From Mesotaenium endlicherianum (lineage: Eukaryota > Streptophyta > Zygnematophyceae > Zygnematales > Mesotaeniaceae), in assembly GCA_009602735.1 (NCBI GenBank), contig WELA01003352.1, forward strand, positions 301,269 to 360,673: 59,405 nucleotides of DNA, in the 5' to 3' direction. Shown one piece after another: positions 1 through 10,954 of the stretch. How positions within the stretch are numbered: position 1 is the first letter of the stretch; every line of letters starts with the position of its first letter. The notes under the pieces were generated by a model. That model did no database searches, had not been told where the DNA came from, and saw only the letters and a list, made by a program, of their open reading frames with translations. Made by a program: the position numbers and the translations under genes.

Positions 1-65
1 CCCCCCCCTTTCTCTCCCGCTCCTTCCGTTGTGCATGTGTGCGTGCGTCCATGCGTGCGTGCCAG

Positions 66-203
66 GTGGGCACGTTCCACTCGGTGGGCGTGCAGGTGCT
101 GCGGGACTCCATTGCGCAGCGGCCCGACCTGCAGCTGAACGACAACCTGGCCATCTTTGACACCTCCGACTGCGAGCGCATCCTCAAGGCCATCCTCAGC
201 GAG
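66..203 (+). CDS. UvrD/PcrA-type DNA helicase, one internal exon (partial)
   Basis: A single phase-0 exon of 46 codons lies between a pyrimidine-rich tract with a CAG acceptor (ending at 65) and a GAG|GTCTGT donor at 203/204. It encodes VGTFHSVGVQVLRD and then NLAIFDTSDCERILKAIL. The GTFHS block is motif Ic of superfamily 1 UvrD/PcrA/Rep helicases, and the following F-x-I-x-D-x-S/T-D stretch is the usual continuation in that family. Such enzymes unwind DNA 3'-5' using ATP during repair; plant nuclear genomes carry SRS2/UvrD-like copies. The Walker A exon would lie left of the window. The following exon (usually an L-x-L-D...K...A...I-S-x-A-K-N region) was not found downstream before 2062. Family call is firm; gene integrity is not. 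Confidence 0.75.
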
Positions 204-2061
204 GTCTGTCTCTCCGACGTCCCTCCTCGTTCTCTCCCCGCTCCAGGCTCACACCAAAGGCGTCGGAGGTTGCGGGAGGGACGTAGGGGGGGCAGATGGG
301 GATCCGGGGGGGCATGGGAAGGGGTCCCGGAAGGTAGGGGGCCCAGAGGGAGAAGAGAGAGGGGGGGTTGGGCGGGGGTGGGAAGTTGGGAGTGGGGATT
401 ATTTAGCGGGGTGTGGGGAGGGGCAGTGAGGGTAGCGTATGGGGGGAAGCCTTGTGAGAACAATGCAGGGCCAGCCAAGGATTGGGCTCTGTCGGCAATG
501 GGGTTTGGGTGTCAGGCCTCTGACGGCACCAAGGTGCTGCTCGAGCTTCCGGCCGTATCCTCCCAGTCCCCCTGCGTGGAGCTTGAGGGGCTGTCCCGCG
601 TCGCCTCTGCGGAGCCCTTCGGGACTCCCGTCATGAACGGCGTGGGCGGGTTGCCACGCACGGTAGCGCAATACCAAAGCTTTCATCTCTGCTCGGCTCT
701 ACGGAGCTCTCTCTCCCTGTGCTCTTGCGTCCTCTGCCGGTCCGATTCTCCCTCTCTCTCTCTCACCCGCTGTCTCCCTCACTGGGCGCACGCCACCGGA
801 ACGACCTGGCATCGCGGGAGGTCAGTCCTGAGAGATGGGTGGCGGGCAAGAGGCTAGGCGAGATGCTGCTGGCGGGGGGAGAGGTACTGGAGGAGCAGGC
901 TGCTGCTGTTCGCCTGGTGCTTGGCCTAGCTCGCATGCCCCGGAGGTTCGTCGCACGGCCCGGGAGTCTCGCCCCGCAAGCGTTGGGGGTCTTGTTGCAC
1001 CACCATGCTTCCTGTTGCTCTTTGCATGCCTGTGCCTCCTCCTCATCCCTTCTTTTCTCCTCTTTCTCCTCCTCTTCCTCCTCTCCTTTCTTCTTCCTCG
1101 TCCTCTTTCGCCTCCTCCGCCTCCTGTGCCTCCCTTCCCCGCCTCCTCCATGTGTTCCTCCTTCGCCTCACCCTCCCCCTCCCCCTCCTCCTCCTCCTCC
1201 CAAGAGAGCCCCCTGTGCTTTAAAGGACTGCAAATGTGTACCCTCCAGAGCTATCAGAGCTGCAGACAAACTCACCCGGGGAACAGAACGATGTAGAACG
1301 CAAAGCTTCTTTCTGAGAAAGAAGTGCCCACCATTTAGTGCCGCAATTTGGCTGGGGTAAAAGCGAGCGATTGTGTGGTCCTCACCAACACCAAAATATA
1401 TGGCGTTGCACACACTCATTGTGTGCCTAGACCTCCCAAGTGCCGGACCTTCACACCTCACTCTCCAGGCAGCCAGCCCAGGCAGACGTCTGTATTGACG
1501 AGTCAGAGTGCCAGGTGGCTAAAACTGGCCACATCGTATCTCTCTATCTTTCTCTTTCACAGTGTGTGAGATAGAGAGAGTGTGTAATGCTCTATGGGTA
1601 ACATTGACGAGAAATTTTCTATTCCCTCAAGCCACTAACTCCGCTAGCCCCCAGCGCACTTCTCAGGAGCGTTCACCTCCGGCAAAGAACTGAGTTTCTA
1701 GGAGATAAACTGGACAGCTGTCAGAGTTCCAGCAGCTGACACCTCCCTGTGTCCCCGGCCAGCTGTAATGGTAGCCTTTGCAGAGTGAGTCAAAGGTACG
1801 CCTTAATGGTAGTAGGTGCTCGACACATGTCGGCAACAGCCACCATCTTTGATGTGGTGCTTCTGTAATCAGTGGTGGAAGTAGTGCTTACGATTCCCAC
1901 CTACTCGAGAGCGAGGAGGGGTGTACGGTGGAGGGTGTATTTGGGGCGGGGTGGATATGGGGTGAATTTGAGGTGGGTGGGGAAGGATGGGGGGGGGTGT
2001 GAGGTGTGAATGTACTGTTGCTAGGAGGAGGCAAGAAGGAAGTCTGGGGGCGCGTTCACAC
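204..2061. other. Non-coding or unrecognised DNA between two convergent partial genes
   Basis: No exon of either flanking gene is recognisable on either strand. The DNA is strongly strand-biased: G-rich from about 280 to 430, pyrimidine-rich with CTC/CCT runs from about 1055 to 1200, and G-rich again from about 1911 to 2000. Long reading frames here are low-complexity shadows (poly-Ser/Pro or poly-Gly). A short CT-rich palindromic stretch lies near 1540-1580. Confidence 0.5.
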
Positions 2062-2877
2062 CTGCAGGAGTACAACGCAGTGTTGCCCGAGGCCAATGGC
2101 TCTGAAAGGGGCCGACAGCCACTCGTTCCACACAAACTCTGCATCTGGCCTGTCCACTGGGAAGGGGCTGGGGAAGGGCCGGGAGATGTCCCTGGTGTCG
2201 CAGAAGTAATGCACGTCATTAATGAGAATGTCGGCGAGATCTGCAGCGTTCTTCAGCTCTGCCTTGGGCTGAGGCTGGGGGTTCCTCAGAGGGACCTTGA
2301 TCCACTGGCTGTCTGCCACTGTGTAAACAGTATCCCCCCCTGGCAGGTACTGTATAGACTGCCTGAGCCTGGTCGCCACGAGGAGCAACCCCACGCTGCC
2401 AAGTGGCGCATATCCGAGGATGGCCTGAGCATATACCCTGCTCTTCACCAAGTGTTGGGAGCCAGCTGTGACGTACAGCAGTGCCTCGACTTCAGTCCTG
2501 AAGACGTCAATTCCGGGACGCCCCGAGTACCCTAGAGCGCCTGTTGTCGGGTCAATAGATATCACTTGCGTGCTGCTGAGACGAGCAAGACTGGCGACTA
2601 TGTAGAACTCCCCAAACTCCAACTCCACCACCAGAATGCGAGTGTCGCGGCCTTTCAGGCCTGCACAGTACTTCCCCAGTGTATGAGCTTAAAACTCCCG
2701 TAATCCGCACATAACTGCCAAATTGTTTAGCTGTACATCGGGCCCAACAAGTACACTTCTTATTTGTAAGTCAATAAGCCACTTGGAAGCATGCTAGTGT
2801 ACTCAGGGGATACCTTCAATTAAGCAATAAAGGGGAGCCAGATACTTGGGAATTGGCTTACCTGAGGCGGAAGTCAT
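2062..2877 (-). CDS. SAC9: SAC9-like phosphoinositide phosphatase, N-terminal part (two coding exons)
   Basis: Two exons join on the minus strand. Exon 1 is 2877-2862 (ATG plus five codons; donor TCAG|GTAAGC). Exon 2 is 2660-2062 (acceptor GTGCAG, donor CTGCAG|GTGTGA). The phases match, giving MTSASGLKGRDTRILVVELE at the N-terminus. The 200-odd residues then follow plant SAC9: FYIVAS, TQVISIDPTTG, RVYAQAILGY, LLLVATRL, VYTVADSQWIKVPL, NPQPQPKAELKN, YFCDTRDISRPFPS and FVWNEWLSAPF. SAC9 is a plant SAC-domain protein with a WW domain and a long C-terminus that controls PtdIns(4,5)P2 turnover; the family is near 1,600 residues. The catalytic C-x5-R-T/S motif, WW domain and all later exons are missing here. 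The gene is either truncated or broken by the assembly. Confidence 0.85.
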
Positions 2878-3521
2878 GCTTTAGGTGAGCCCTGATGTTG
2901 CAGAAATCCTTAACTAAACTTCACGAATCCAATCGAGCAGATTCATGATTCCAAGTAGTCTTGCTCGTCAATCATCTGCTGGAATCACAATCCCTACAGC
3001 TCAATGCCCGAATTCCAAAGCATTAAGCTGAAAAGCGTTCACTTCTTAAGCACACATAACCAAGCGGATCCTTCTTCATACGACTTGTACTAAGTTCTTT
3101 TTCACGTAGGCGTTTCGGGCAAACTTAAGCAGCTGTATTCATGGCACATACAGCTGTCCTAGTTCACGTGTTTTGCCTTATTGAAAGGCACCACCTTTTT
3201 GCTCCTCTTGAATCTGGTGCCTTCAGCCTGCCTTCACCAGCTTATCGTTGGTTTGCAAGCATATATAGTTTGTCAAGTTCTATATCTCACAATCCCGATG
3301 CTAGTGTGGTCAACATCACCCTTGGCATCGAAAGGACATGCCATGTGGTTGATGAAGCCCCGTTGCAACTCTGCAGCAGCTCTGGAACAGCCTGCAGATC
3401 GCTGCAGAATCAGCGCGCTTTTTGAATATGTTGGGAAGGCATGGCCACGCGAACCGACGAGGCATTAATGGTCGTCAAGCTGTCGATAACGTTCGACAGA
3501 TTGCTTTTGTAGGAAGAAACC
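2878..3521. other. Upstream region of the SAC9-like gene; no gene seen
   Basis: AT-richer DNA directly upstream of the SAC9-like start codon. It presumably holds that gene's promoter and 5' leader, but no TATA box or other motif is convincing enough to assign. Small open frames on the + strand (about 3141-3470) show no recognisable domain. Confidence 0.4.
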
Positions 3522-3578
3522 TCAGTCATCCCCTTCAGATTTTTACACGCGTAGCAAGAGTCTCTTGACTCGATTATT
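3522..3578 (+). repeat. Partial copy of repeat, left flank of the tandem pair
   Basis: The sequence around ACACGCGTAGCAAGAG followed by CTTGACTCGATTATT resembles 6938-6995 (ACACGCGGTCGCAAGGG then GTTGACTCGACTATT) in the same orientation. These two similar stretches bracket the pair of LTR-like units, which suggests that both belong to one larger repeated structure. Confidence 0.5.
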
Positions 3579-5106
3579 GTCGCGACTGCTATCCACTTGA
3601 CGGTGCCGCACGCGCAGCGCAAGTCACGGCCGCCCAGGTACGGGAAGTCAGCATTGACTCACCGACCAGAGGACCGAGTCAGCAGTCATGTTGAAGTCGT
3701 TGTCACTGTCAAAGTGGTCTCGACACGTCACACCCATGCCCAGGATGGGATGGGGATGTGGACCAAGTGGTCAGCCAAAAGGCTAGGGACACGGAACCAG
3801 CAATGAGCCAGACTAGCAAGTGCCAAGAAAGGTACTGATCAATCGGCTATCCAAGCCAAGTACAGCAGGGATGTTGCAAAGGGCGTTGTGTGCCGCCTCG
3901 GCTAGGCCCTCAGGTGACTGGTCACGGCCTGAGCGTTCATCCTAAACGCTGTCAGCCAGCCACGTAGGCGTGATTGTCAGCTGGAAGGCTAAGTGGTCAC
4001 GCGCTACAATCCCAATGCAATGCGTGCATGCATGCTGGATGACAACTTCTAAGCGGTGAGAGAACTGCCAGGTAAGGACGGCATGCAAGCCAAGCACGGT
4101 GGCTAAGCATTGGCATTCTCGAGAGAGGATAATGTGTGGTGCCTGTGGAAGGCACGAGCCCTGCCTGAAGCTGCCTCATTCTTGCCCGCATCGTTGTCAA
4201 AGGAAGCTAAAGAAGCAGAAGGAGCGCGAAGAAGAAGGAGTTCCCAAGGCCATAGAAGAGCCAGGGCGCCACGCTTCTGCCGACGCTGGAAGATTTCGTC
4301 CTAAAGTGTATCATAGAAAGGTTAGACCTCAGGAGTTCCCAAGAGAGGATCTCGCTGGTAGTAAGTAGAGAGCTGCAGAATAGAATCTGTTAGGAGATTA
4401 GCACAGATTTGGGTCAAACGCCACCAGCGTGCGAAGGTCACTTAAGATGGTGAGTGCTGTGTTAATTTCTAAGTTCTCAGAAGTCTCCATTGTCGAATTG
4501 CTGATAGCAAGAGTAGTATTAACAAGTGAAAGCTCTCAGTGAAGAACTGAGTGAGCCCAGCCAAGCAGTGAAGAGCTGTTAAGGCGCGGTGTTGAGCAAA
4601 GAACTCAGACCAGGCCAGCATAGATGTGTAGTTCAGAGTTTTGTAAGCTGTGACTCGTGGAAGTTAAGCGAAAGCCTTGAAGGGCGATTTTCTCTGAACT
4701 TGACATTGCCTGTTAAGTTACTTAGACGTGATTTTTGCAAACTACCAACCTGTTCATTCTGTAAACCCTCAACTTGGGCAAAAGCCTGTGTGGAAGTAAG
4801 ACATTTCTGTCCTTGTAAGGGAAACTGAAGATAAGCTATCTCTTTCAAAATTTCTGCTAAGTGTTGAATGAGGAACTGGTTGAACATGGGAAGCACTGAG
4901 TATGGGATGCCCACGGCATGATGCAAGTGCAGGTAGACCAGGAATGGGTCAAACCCCAACCAGACTGTCACCGACACACGTGCAAGGGACGATCAACCCG
5001 GTCGATTCCCACGTGCAGCGACACACCGACACGTCAACCAAGTTGAAGGCACACGTGCTGAGAAGCCACGCACGCGCCAGGGGTCCGACACTGTTAGGCA
5101 CGACAT
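3579..5106 (+). repeat. LTR-like repeat, copy A
   Basis: About 1.5 kb of non-coding DNA that recurs as copy B at 5178-6735, colinear over its length. Anchors: TGTCGCGACTGCTATCC at 3579 (B: 5178), TTCTCGAGAGAGGA near 4116 (B: near 5681), a shared run AGACGTGATTTTTGCAAACTA at 4724 (B: 6303), and CTGTTAGGCACGACA at 5091 (B: 6719). A TTTGGCGACGCCATTGGGG stretch at 5109-5127 follows immediately and resembles a plant retrotransposon primer-binding site (consensus TGGCGCCGTTGCCGGGG) with several mismatches. LTR identity is an inference; clear TG...CA ends and a target-site duplication were not established. Confidence 0.6.
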
Positions 5107-5177
5107 TATTTGGCGACGCCATTGGGGTATTCTGAGTGATTCGTCGTCAATTACTATTAATTTGTAAGAAAGTCTGT

Positions 5178-6735
5178 CGCGACTGCTATCCGTTTGATGG
5201 TGCCGCACACGCGCAGCGCAAGTCGCGGGCGCCCAGACACGGACAGTCAGCGTTGACTCACCAACCACACGAAAGAGTGACTGCAACGCTGCTGCAACGA
5301 GTAAAATCGACACTCAGCAATGGGTGAGGTTTGACAGGCAATTCAGCTGTAAAGCTATCTAAGTTGGGACCAGCGAATGGTATATGTCAGCGGGTAAGGC
5401 AACACCGACTGAACAGCAAACTTGGCAATGCCAAGTCAAGGAAGCTGTATGAGTATGTGTGCCACTTCAGCTAAGACCTCTTGTGTGACAGCCGCAACTT
5501 GGGCGTCTACCTCGAGTGTTGCGAGCTCTCGGGCCACGCAGGCATGATTGCTGACTGAGAAGCCAAGCAGTCACGCGCGACAGTCACAAGGCATGCATGC
5601 ACGCTAAGTAACGAATACTAAGCTAGATTCTTGCAAGCCAACCGACATGCAAGCCAACCGCTGTGACTAAGCGTTGGAGTTCTCGAGAGAGGACGACATG
5701 CGTGGTGCCTGGATAAGGCACGAGCCTTGCACGAACTTGCCTCATTCTTGCCCTCACATTTTGCCAAGAAGCATAAGGGAGCGCGGGAGCGGAAGGAGAG
5801 GAGAAGAAGAAGCGCGAAGGAGAAGGAGTTCCCAAGGCCACAGAAGAGTCGAGAAGCCACGCTTCTGCCGACGCTTGAAGATTTCCTTCTCATTGTATCA
5901 TATAAAGTCAAAGCTAGGAGTTCCCAAGGAGGGATCTCGCTTGTAGGAGTTAGAGAGCTTGCATGATAGAATATACTAGGATTGCTAGCACATATCTGGA
6001 CCAAACACCACACACGTGCGAAGAGCACATAAAATGGTGAGTGCTGCATTAGTTTCCAAGTTCTGAGAAGTCTCAATTGTCAAATTGCTGATAGCAAGAG
6101 CAGAATTAACAAGTGAAGCTCTCAGTGATAAATAGAGCGAGCCTAGCCGGCAGTGTGAATCATTAAGGCGTGGTGTTGAGTGAAGTGCTCAAGCCAGGCC
6201 AGCATAGATGCCATAGTTTTATAGTTTTGTAAGCTGTGACTTGGTGAAAGTTATGCGAAAGCCCTGGTGGGCGATTTTCTCTGAACACTGGCGTTGTGTG
6301 TTAGACGTGATTTTTGCAAACTACAAATATGTTCATTTGTGTAAACCCTCAACTTGGGCGAAAGCCTATTTGGAAGTAAGACGCTTCTGTCCTAAGGAAG
6401 ATCGGAGTATGAGAAACTTTTTGCAAATTCACTAAGTCCTTAACTAGAAAGGACGGAGAACCAGCTCGGTGTGAAAACACTAAGTGCTGATTCCCCTCAC
6501 TGGATGGTGTAAGTGCAGACAGACCAAAAATGGGTCAACTACAGTCAGCCTGCCACCGACACACGTGCAAAGGTCAATCGACGAGGTTGATTCCCCACGT
6601 GCAGCGATGTACCGACCAGTCGACCACAGACCACTCACACGCGAGGAGGGCCACCGACACGTCAACCAGGTTGACGGCACACGTGCTGAGAAGCCACACA
6701 CGTGCCCAGGACCCGACGCTGTTAGGCACGACAAG
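5178..6735 (+). repeat. LTR-like repeat, copy B
   Basis: Second direct copy of the unit at 3579-5106, separated from it by only about 70 bp. A TATA-like CATATAAAG lies near 5897, where copy A has CATAGAAAG. Copy B carries an insertion of about 30-40 bp near 6613-6650 (CGACCAGTCGACCACAGACC region) relative to copy A. No gag or pol frame lies between the copies. If these are LTRs, the internal region has been deleted or two elements inserted next to each other. Many substitutions and small indels separate the copies, so the duplication is not recent. Confidence 0.6.
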
Positions 6736-6860
6736 TCGCCTTCCATCGTTATAGTTTTATCAGCAACAAAAGTTTATAACTTAGAAAAGTTGTTCACTTC
6801 TGATCCAAAGAAACATGCAAATCGACGACGCTTGAAGGACTTGTTGGTTAAGATGTTGGC

Positions 6861-6890
6861 GCCGGTCGACGCCAGTCGACGCCGTTCAAC
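6861..6890 (+). repeat. 10-bp tandem repeat, three units
   Basis: Three consecutive 10-bp units: GCCGGTCGAC, GCCAGTCGAC, GCCGTTCAAC. It lies just downstream of LTR-like copy B, and TTGGCGCCGG at 6856 again resembles the start of a primer-binding site. Confidence 0.7.
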
Positions 6891-6937
6891 AGGTTTGTGT
6901 GTCACAAGCAATTTCAAGTAATTTATTATCTCAATCA

Positions 6938-6995
6938 TGACTCATCCCTTCACATTTTACACGCGGTCGCAAGGGTATGTTGACTCGACTATTCA
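6938..6995 (+). repeat. Partial copy of repeat, right flank of the tandem pair
   Basis: Direct-orientation counterpart of 3522-3578 (shared ACACGCG, GCAAG and TTGACTCGA/ATT blocks). Confidence 0.45.
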
Positions 6996-8755
6996 CGCAA
7001 TTAATTTGTCGCAAATGAATGTTGCAAGAGAAGTAGCCTTCTAGTTTCAGCAACAACCTTTCATTTCCTAGAAAACTTGTTCATGCACTTCTCACACGAA
7101 AAGACGAAATTATTGACAGCAATTTAACTTAATCACCATATGAATTTGAGGGGTGCCTCATATATAGGGAAAGAAATCCACAAACACACGAAGTTTTGTG
7201 GAAAGTGATATGATTTGTAAATACATAGATGGACAAATTTTTAGATGAACAATGCCTCTTCAAGCCACATGACACTTAGATGAATGGTCTAAGCAACAAA
7301 GAGAAATCAATCACTCAAGTGTCTTACAAGCATGTACCTGTTGCTCACTCTTTGCTGTTAGGTCAATTCTAGAATGGATGCATCATGCCTCAAACACCAC
7401 CATATGATATTAAAAATATACTGCGCACCTTAAAGTACTCTTTGAGTGTCCCTCGATTTACATGGATGCCTTATGAATACCTTGATCGACTCTTGAGCAG
7501 CCACATAAATAGAGATCTTGCATGAAGTGAGACTATGTGCAATATACTACCTTAAAAGTTTGGTCCAATTGGGCTTTCCAAGCAATATGAATGATAACAT
7601 ATCACCTTAGGTCACCTTATTGTATGCGTATAAAAAGACTGAACAAAGGTAACCACTTCCGTACCATCTTTTAAACTTCTACTAGCCAAATTCCAGGCAA
7701 TGATTACGAGCAAGCTTAAACTTCATCACATTGCAAAAAATCTATTGCCAAGCTATATGGCTGGTGTCGGCCTATCCACTTTGGTACATTGTGATAACAA
7801 CGAAGACCTTTTTGTAAACACATCAAGGGTTACGTAAGTCTCCGTTCTCACAAGTAGAGAGGGATAATTTATGAACACATCCCTCTTAAGTTGTGACCAC
7901 AATCACCATGTGACATAGTCTGCCACCGTGTGCGAAGGCGAGGGCTCTAATCCTCACTAGTATCAATAGCATGATGTTCACACAAAAGCTGGTTGATTTG
8001 CACTTGTTTTGATACCTTCTCTCGATTCTACACCAGCTATAGTGGTACCAAGGAAACGTGAGTTGCAACTTGGGAATGGCAGCCCTATGCTCAATACCTG
8101 CCTACTTCTAACTTGCTGTAGAGAGGATTGAAAAAAACTTAGTGACTATCAAGAACATCAATACCAATCATCAACTATGATGATGATTATACCTTCGCCA
8201 ATCTGAGTCTCATATACTAAATCCAGCTCAGAACCTGAAATGTTAATATTCGTTATTCCACTTTCCTTGGCCAAAGAGGTTTACATGCAGGACAGAAAAG
8301 AGCCTGAAGGTCACATTAAGACTGCTGCAAAAAATCCCAATGGTGTTGGATTACATCAATTAATTTATGGACACTGTGGGCAAGCTTCATGGGGGCAAGC
8401 TTCATGTCAGTACTTTTTGCACAAAAGGTGAGCACTCTCCGCTGTGTGGTCCAGGCTCAATCACGCGAGATGCCCAGAGGTTCGTAATATACCCAAAGCT
8501 TCGGGAAAAGATGGAAACAGAAGGTATGGGCCAGGCTCTCGTATAGCTTTTTAGCAGAAGGTTTTATACCTGCCACTAGCATATTTACAATTTTTGCCTA
8601 CAGACTAACCTTGCTACACAAAAGTTTTATTTTCCTCATCTTAAGTATGCACAACGCTAATCTCCTATCTCACGTACTTTACATGACATGCTTTATATAC
8701 AAACACAGCAACCCTCCAGCTCTGTGAACAAGGTTACGGACCTCACTGGACAAGC
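6996..8755. other. AT-rich spacer, no gene seen
   Basis: No open frame with family resemblance on either strand. The only structure noted is a short direct duplication of GGGCAAGCTTCATG at 8378-8407. Confidence 0.5.
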
Positions 8756-9868
8756 TCAATGTTTCTTTCCCTCAAGCTTGACAACCATGACTGGGCAGTC
8801 TGCATGCTTCTCACAATAGCTGCTGACACTCGTCACGAAATGCTTCCTGAGGGTCCCCAAGCACCGCGCACCAGTCACAAGGAGGTCTGCATCTCTCACC
8901 TTCACCTCGTTCAATATAACCTCCCGCGGATCTCCTGACCGCAAAACTGGGACACAGTGCACCATATACTTCTCCCTCATCACCTTAACAAGTGCATCCA
9001 ACTTGTTTTCCACAAAGAGGGTGTAAGCATCCTGCTCACCGCCTGTACCCTCGTGAATACGCACTGCAGAAGGAAAGACTTGGTTAGAGCATACAAAAAG
9101 CACTTCGCCAGACCAAGATGTATACTAACCTGCATGTCTTCCACCCCCTACCCATGGTCAGTTGGTGGGTCAGCTAAAAAAGCACCGGGCAGCCACTACT
9201 TAAGTATAGTGTAAGCACACCTCAGTGAGCACACGAGACACAAAAAAATGAGCTTGTTGGATGTGAGCTTGCCAGAAATATGAAGTACTGATGCTAAATC
9301 CCCCATATAGTTCTCAATACGAAGGTATACAAGAGCACGACCTCAACAGAAGGAAGAAAATGGCAGAACTCGCTCTTCTACCGCAGGTAACCTTACAAGC
9401 CATGTATGGGGGATAACAGTTTCCCTCGTAAATAATGTGTCCCTGAGGGTTGGACAGAAATCTCATACGGAGCTACTAGCCGAAAAAATTCCACTACATA
9501 ACCCACGGTCTTGTGCACCAAGACTTAGCCCACTGTACCATCAATAAGCAATAATATACTGAACTTGAGAGCATGAACACATCCATCCCTATTTGGACTA
9601 CCTATACTACAAACTTACAGTGCTTAGTATGCGGGCGGACATGAAGAAGAAACACTGTATCACCAGGATGTACAGTTTCGTGGCCTAAGATCCACTCCAG
9701 CGCAGCGACACTTTCCTTCCTGGCATCTATTCCGACTACTACATTTTTTCCCGACGGCAAGTCGTTCTTTAAAGCTGCATTTTCTGGCACTGGCGTCAGA
9801 TGCTCGCTGTGATGTATCACTCTAGATGGAATTTGCACCTCTTCCTGGTGCTCATTGAATGATTTCAT
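8756..9868 (-). CDS. Universal stress protein (UspA domain), two exons
   Basis: Exon 1 is 9868-9619 (ATG; donor CACT|GTAAGT) and exon 2 is 9063-8756 (acceptor CTGCAG, stop TGA). The phases match, giving 185 residues. The alpha/beta UspA fold is visible: NVVVGIDARKESVAALEW at about residues 42-59, TVFLLHVRP near 72-80, then after the junction a helix with LDALVKVMREKY, GDPREVILNEV, DADLLVTGARCLGTLRK and the closing CPVMVVKLEG strand. These small cytosolic proteins bind ATP or act as dimeric stress modulators. In ATP-binding members the loop reads G-x2-G-x9-G-S/T; here it is GARCLG...TSVS, so a conserved glycine is Cys and the later Gly is Thr. Nucleotide binding is therefore uncertain. The start is the first ATG of the exon-1 frame. 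The single intron is 555 bp. Confidence 0.88.
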
Positions 9869-9980
9869 AAGCTATACTCAAATGAAGTCCCAGCTCTGAG
9901 AACGAAGTGCTTAAATTTGTGCGACAATTCCATGTCAACCTGAATATATGTAACCTGTGCTGATTGTCTCAGATTGCATC

Positions 9981-10215
9981 CGTCCCCGGGCTGGTCCTCG
10001 CTCCACCCGAACGCTCAAAGCAACCTGAAGCTATCCCGAAGCACCCTAAAGCAGCCCGAAGCACACCAAAGCATCCTAAATCTTTCCAAACTTCATTAAG
10101 TACTTGCGAAGTACGCACGAAGGAGGGCTGATGCTGTCGGTCCATCCAGGTCAATCCAGGTGCTTCCAGGTCATCGAATGTCTCCTCACCTGAGCCCATG
10201 CCGAGTCATCTCAAG
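9981..10215 (+). repeat. Decamer-phased repeat array, copy 1
   Basis: Seven consecutive 10-bp units lie at 10021-10090 in exact register (for example ATCCCGAAGC, ACCCTAAAGC, AGCCCGAAGC, ACACCAAAGC). Three units follow at 10141-10170 (TCCATCCAGG, TCAATCCAGG, TGCTTCCAGG), then TGCCGAGTCA at about 10199. The same order of motifs occurs reverse-complemented at 42867-43005. Function unknown. Confidence 0.65.
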
Positions 10216-10261
10216 TAGTGACGCTTGACTCGGTTGAGACATTCACGTCAAACTAACACTC

Positions 10262-10330
10262 TAAAGCCAGGCTCAAGCCAATCTGAGCTCAAGCAGGGCT
10301 CAAGCCAAGTGCAGCTCAAGCAGAGCTCTT
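10262..10330 (+). repeat. GCTCAAGC minisatellite
   Basis: Four copies of GCTCAAGCMR with alternating spacers (ATCTGA, G, AGTGCA). It occupies the spacer upstream of F-box/LRR member 1. Confidence 0.6.
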
Positions 10331-10954
10331 GAGCGCAATTAGCATTCGGCAGCACTCAACAATCAAGCTCTATAATTTTATATACTCACAAGCAGCAGCA
10401 AAATAGTCAAGCTGACCTTCCTGGCTGGGATGCCTTTTCGATAGCTAGTGTTCAACAGGTACAATGTCTGCATTCGGCAATTGAAGTGACAAGTATGATG
10501 CCAAACAATCCACAATTCACGTCTTCACATATCATCTAATCACGCATATAGCTGCATGCATGTGAATGGCGAGGAGTAAAGCTTATAAATTGACACGAGT
10601 AAACCATCTGCTTACATGCATATTAATTGCTCTGCTTTAGCTCGATCGATCGTAGACATTTCATGTAAGTCCGCCAACTGTGTCGCTCGATTAGCTACAC
10701 ATCGTGAAATGTGCGCATGTACGCTACTGGCGTGATGACTGAACTCTTTGATGCTCGCTGGGTAGAGTCGTCGATCGAAAGAATGACTTTAAAAACTGAA
10801 AGTGACTTTGAAACAATATGTGAAGCTAGTGCTGAGTGCTGCATATGTTTACACAGTGAATTCCGGTTCGTGAGAACTACAACCATCCACGCAGCCACCC
10901 AAACATACAAGTGCACACAAACAAAACACACACGTACCCCCCGGCCCCCTAAGA

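Noticed and set aside
719..1360. Long overlapping frames rich in Ser, Pro and Leu on both strands
   Set aside because: They arise from CTC/CCT simple sequence; no domain and no splice logic.
2062..2062. Continuation of SAC9 immediately after exon 2
   Set aside because: I read 1570-2061 on the minus strand for the expected G-F-A-E-type exon and found nothing similar.
3566..3806. Possible CRISPR-like or regular short repeats in the 3.5-6.7 kb region
   Set aside because: The repeats are one long colinear duplication, not short regularly spaced units, and the genome is eukaryotic.
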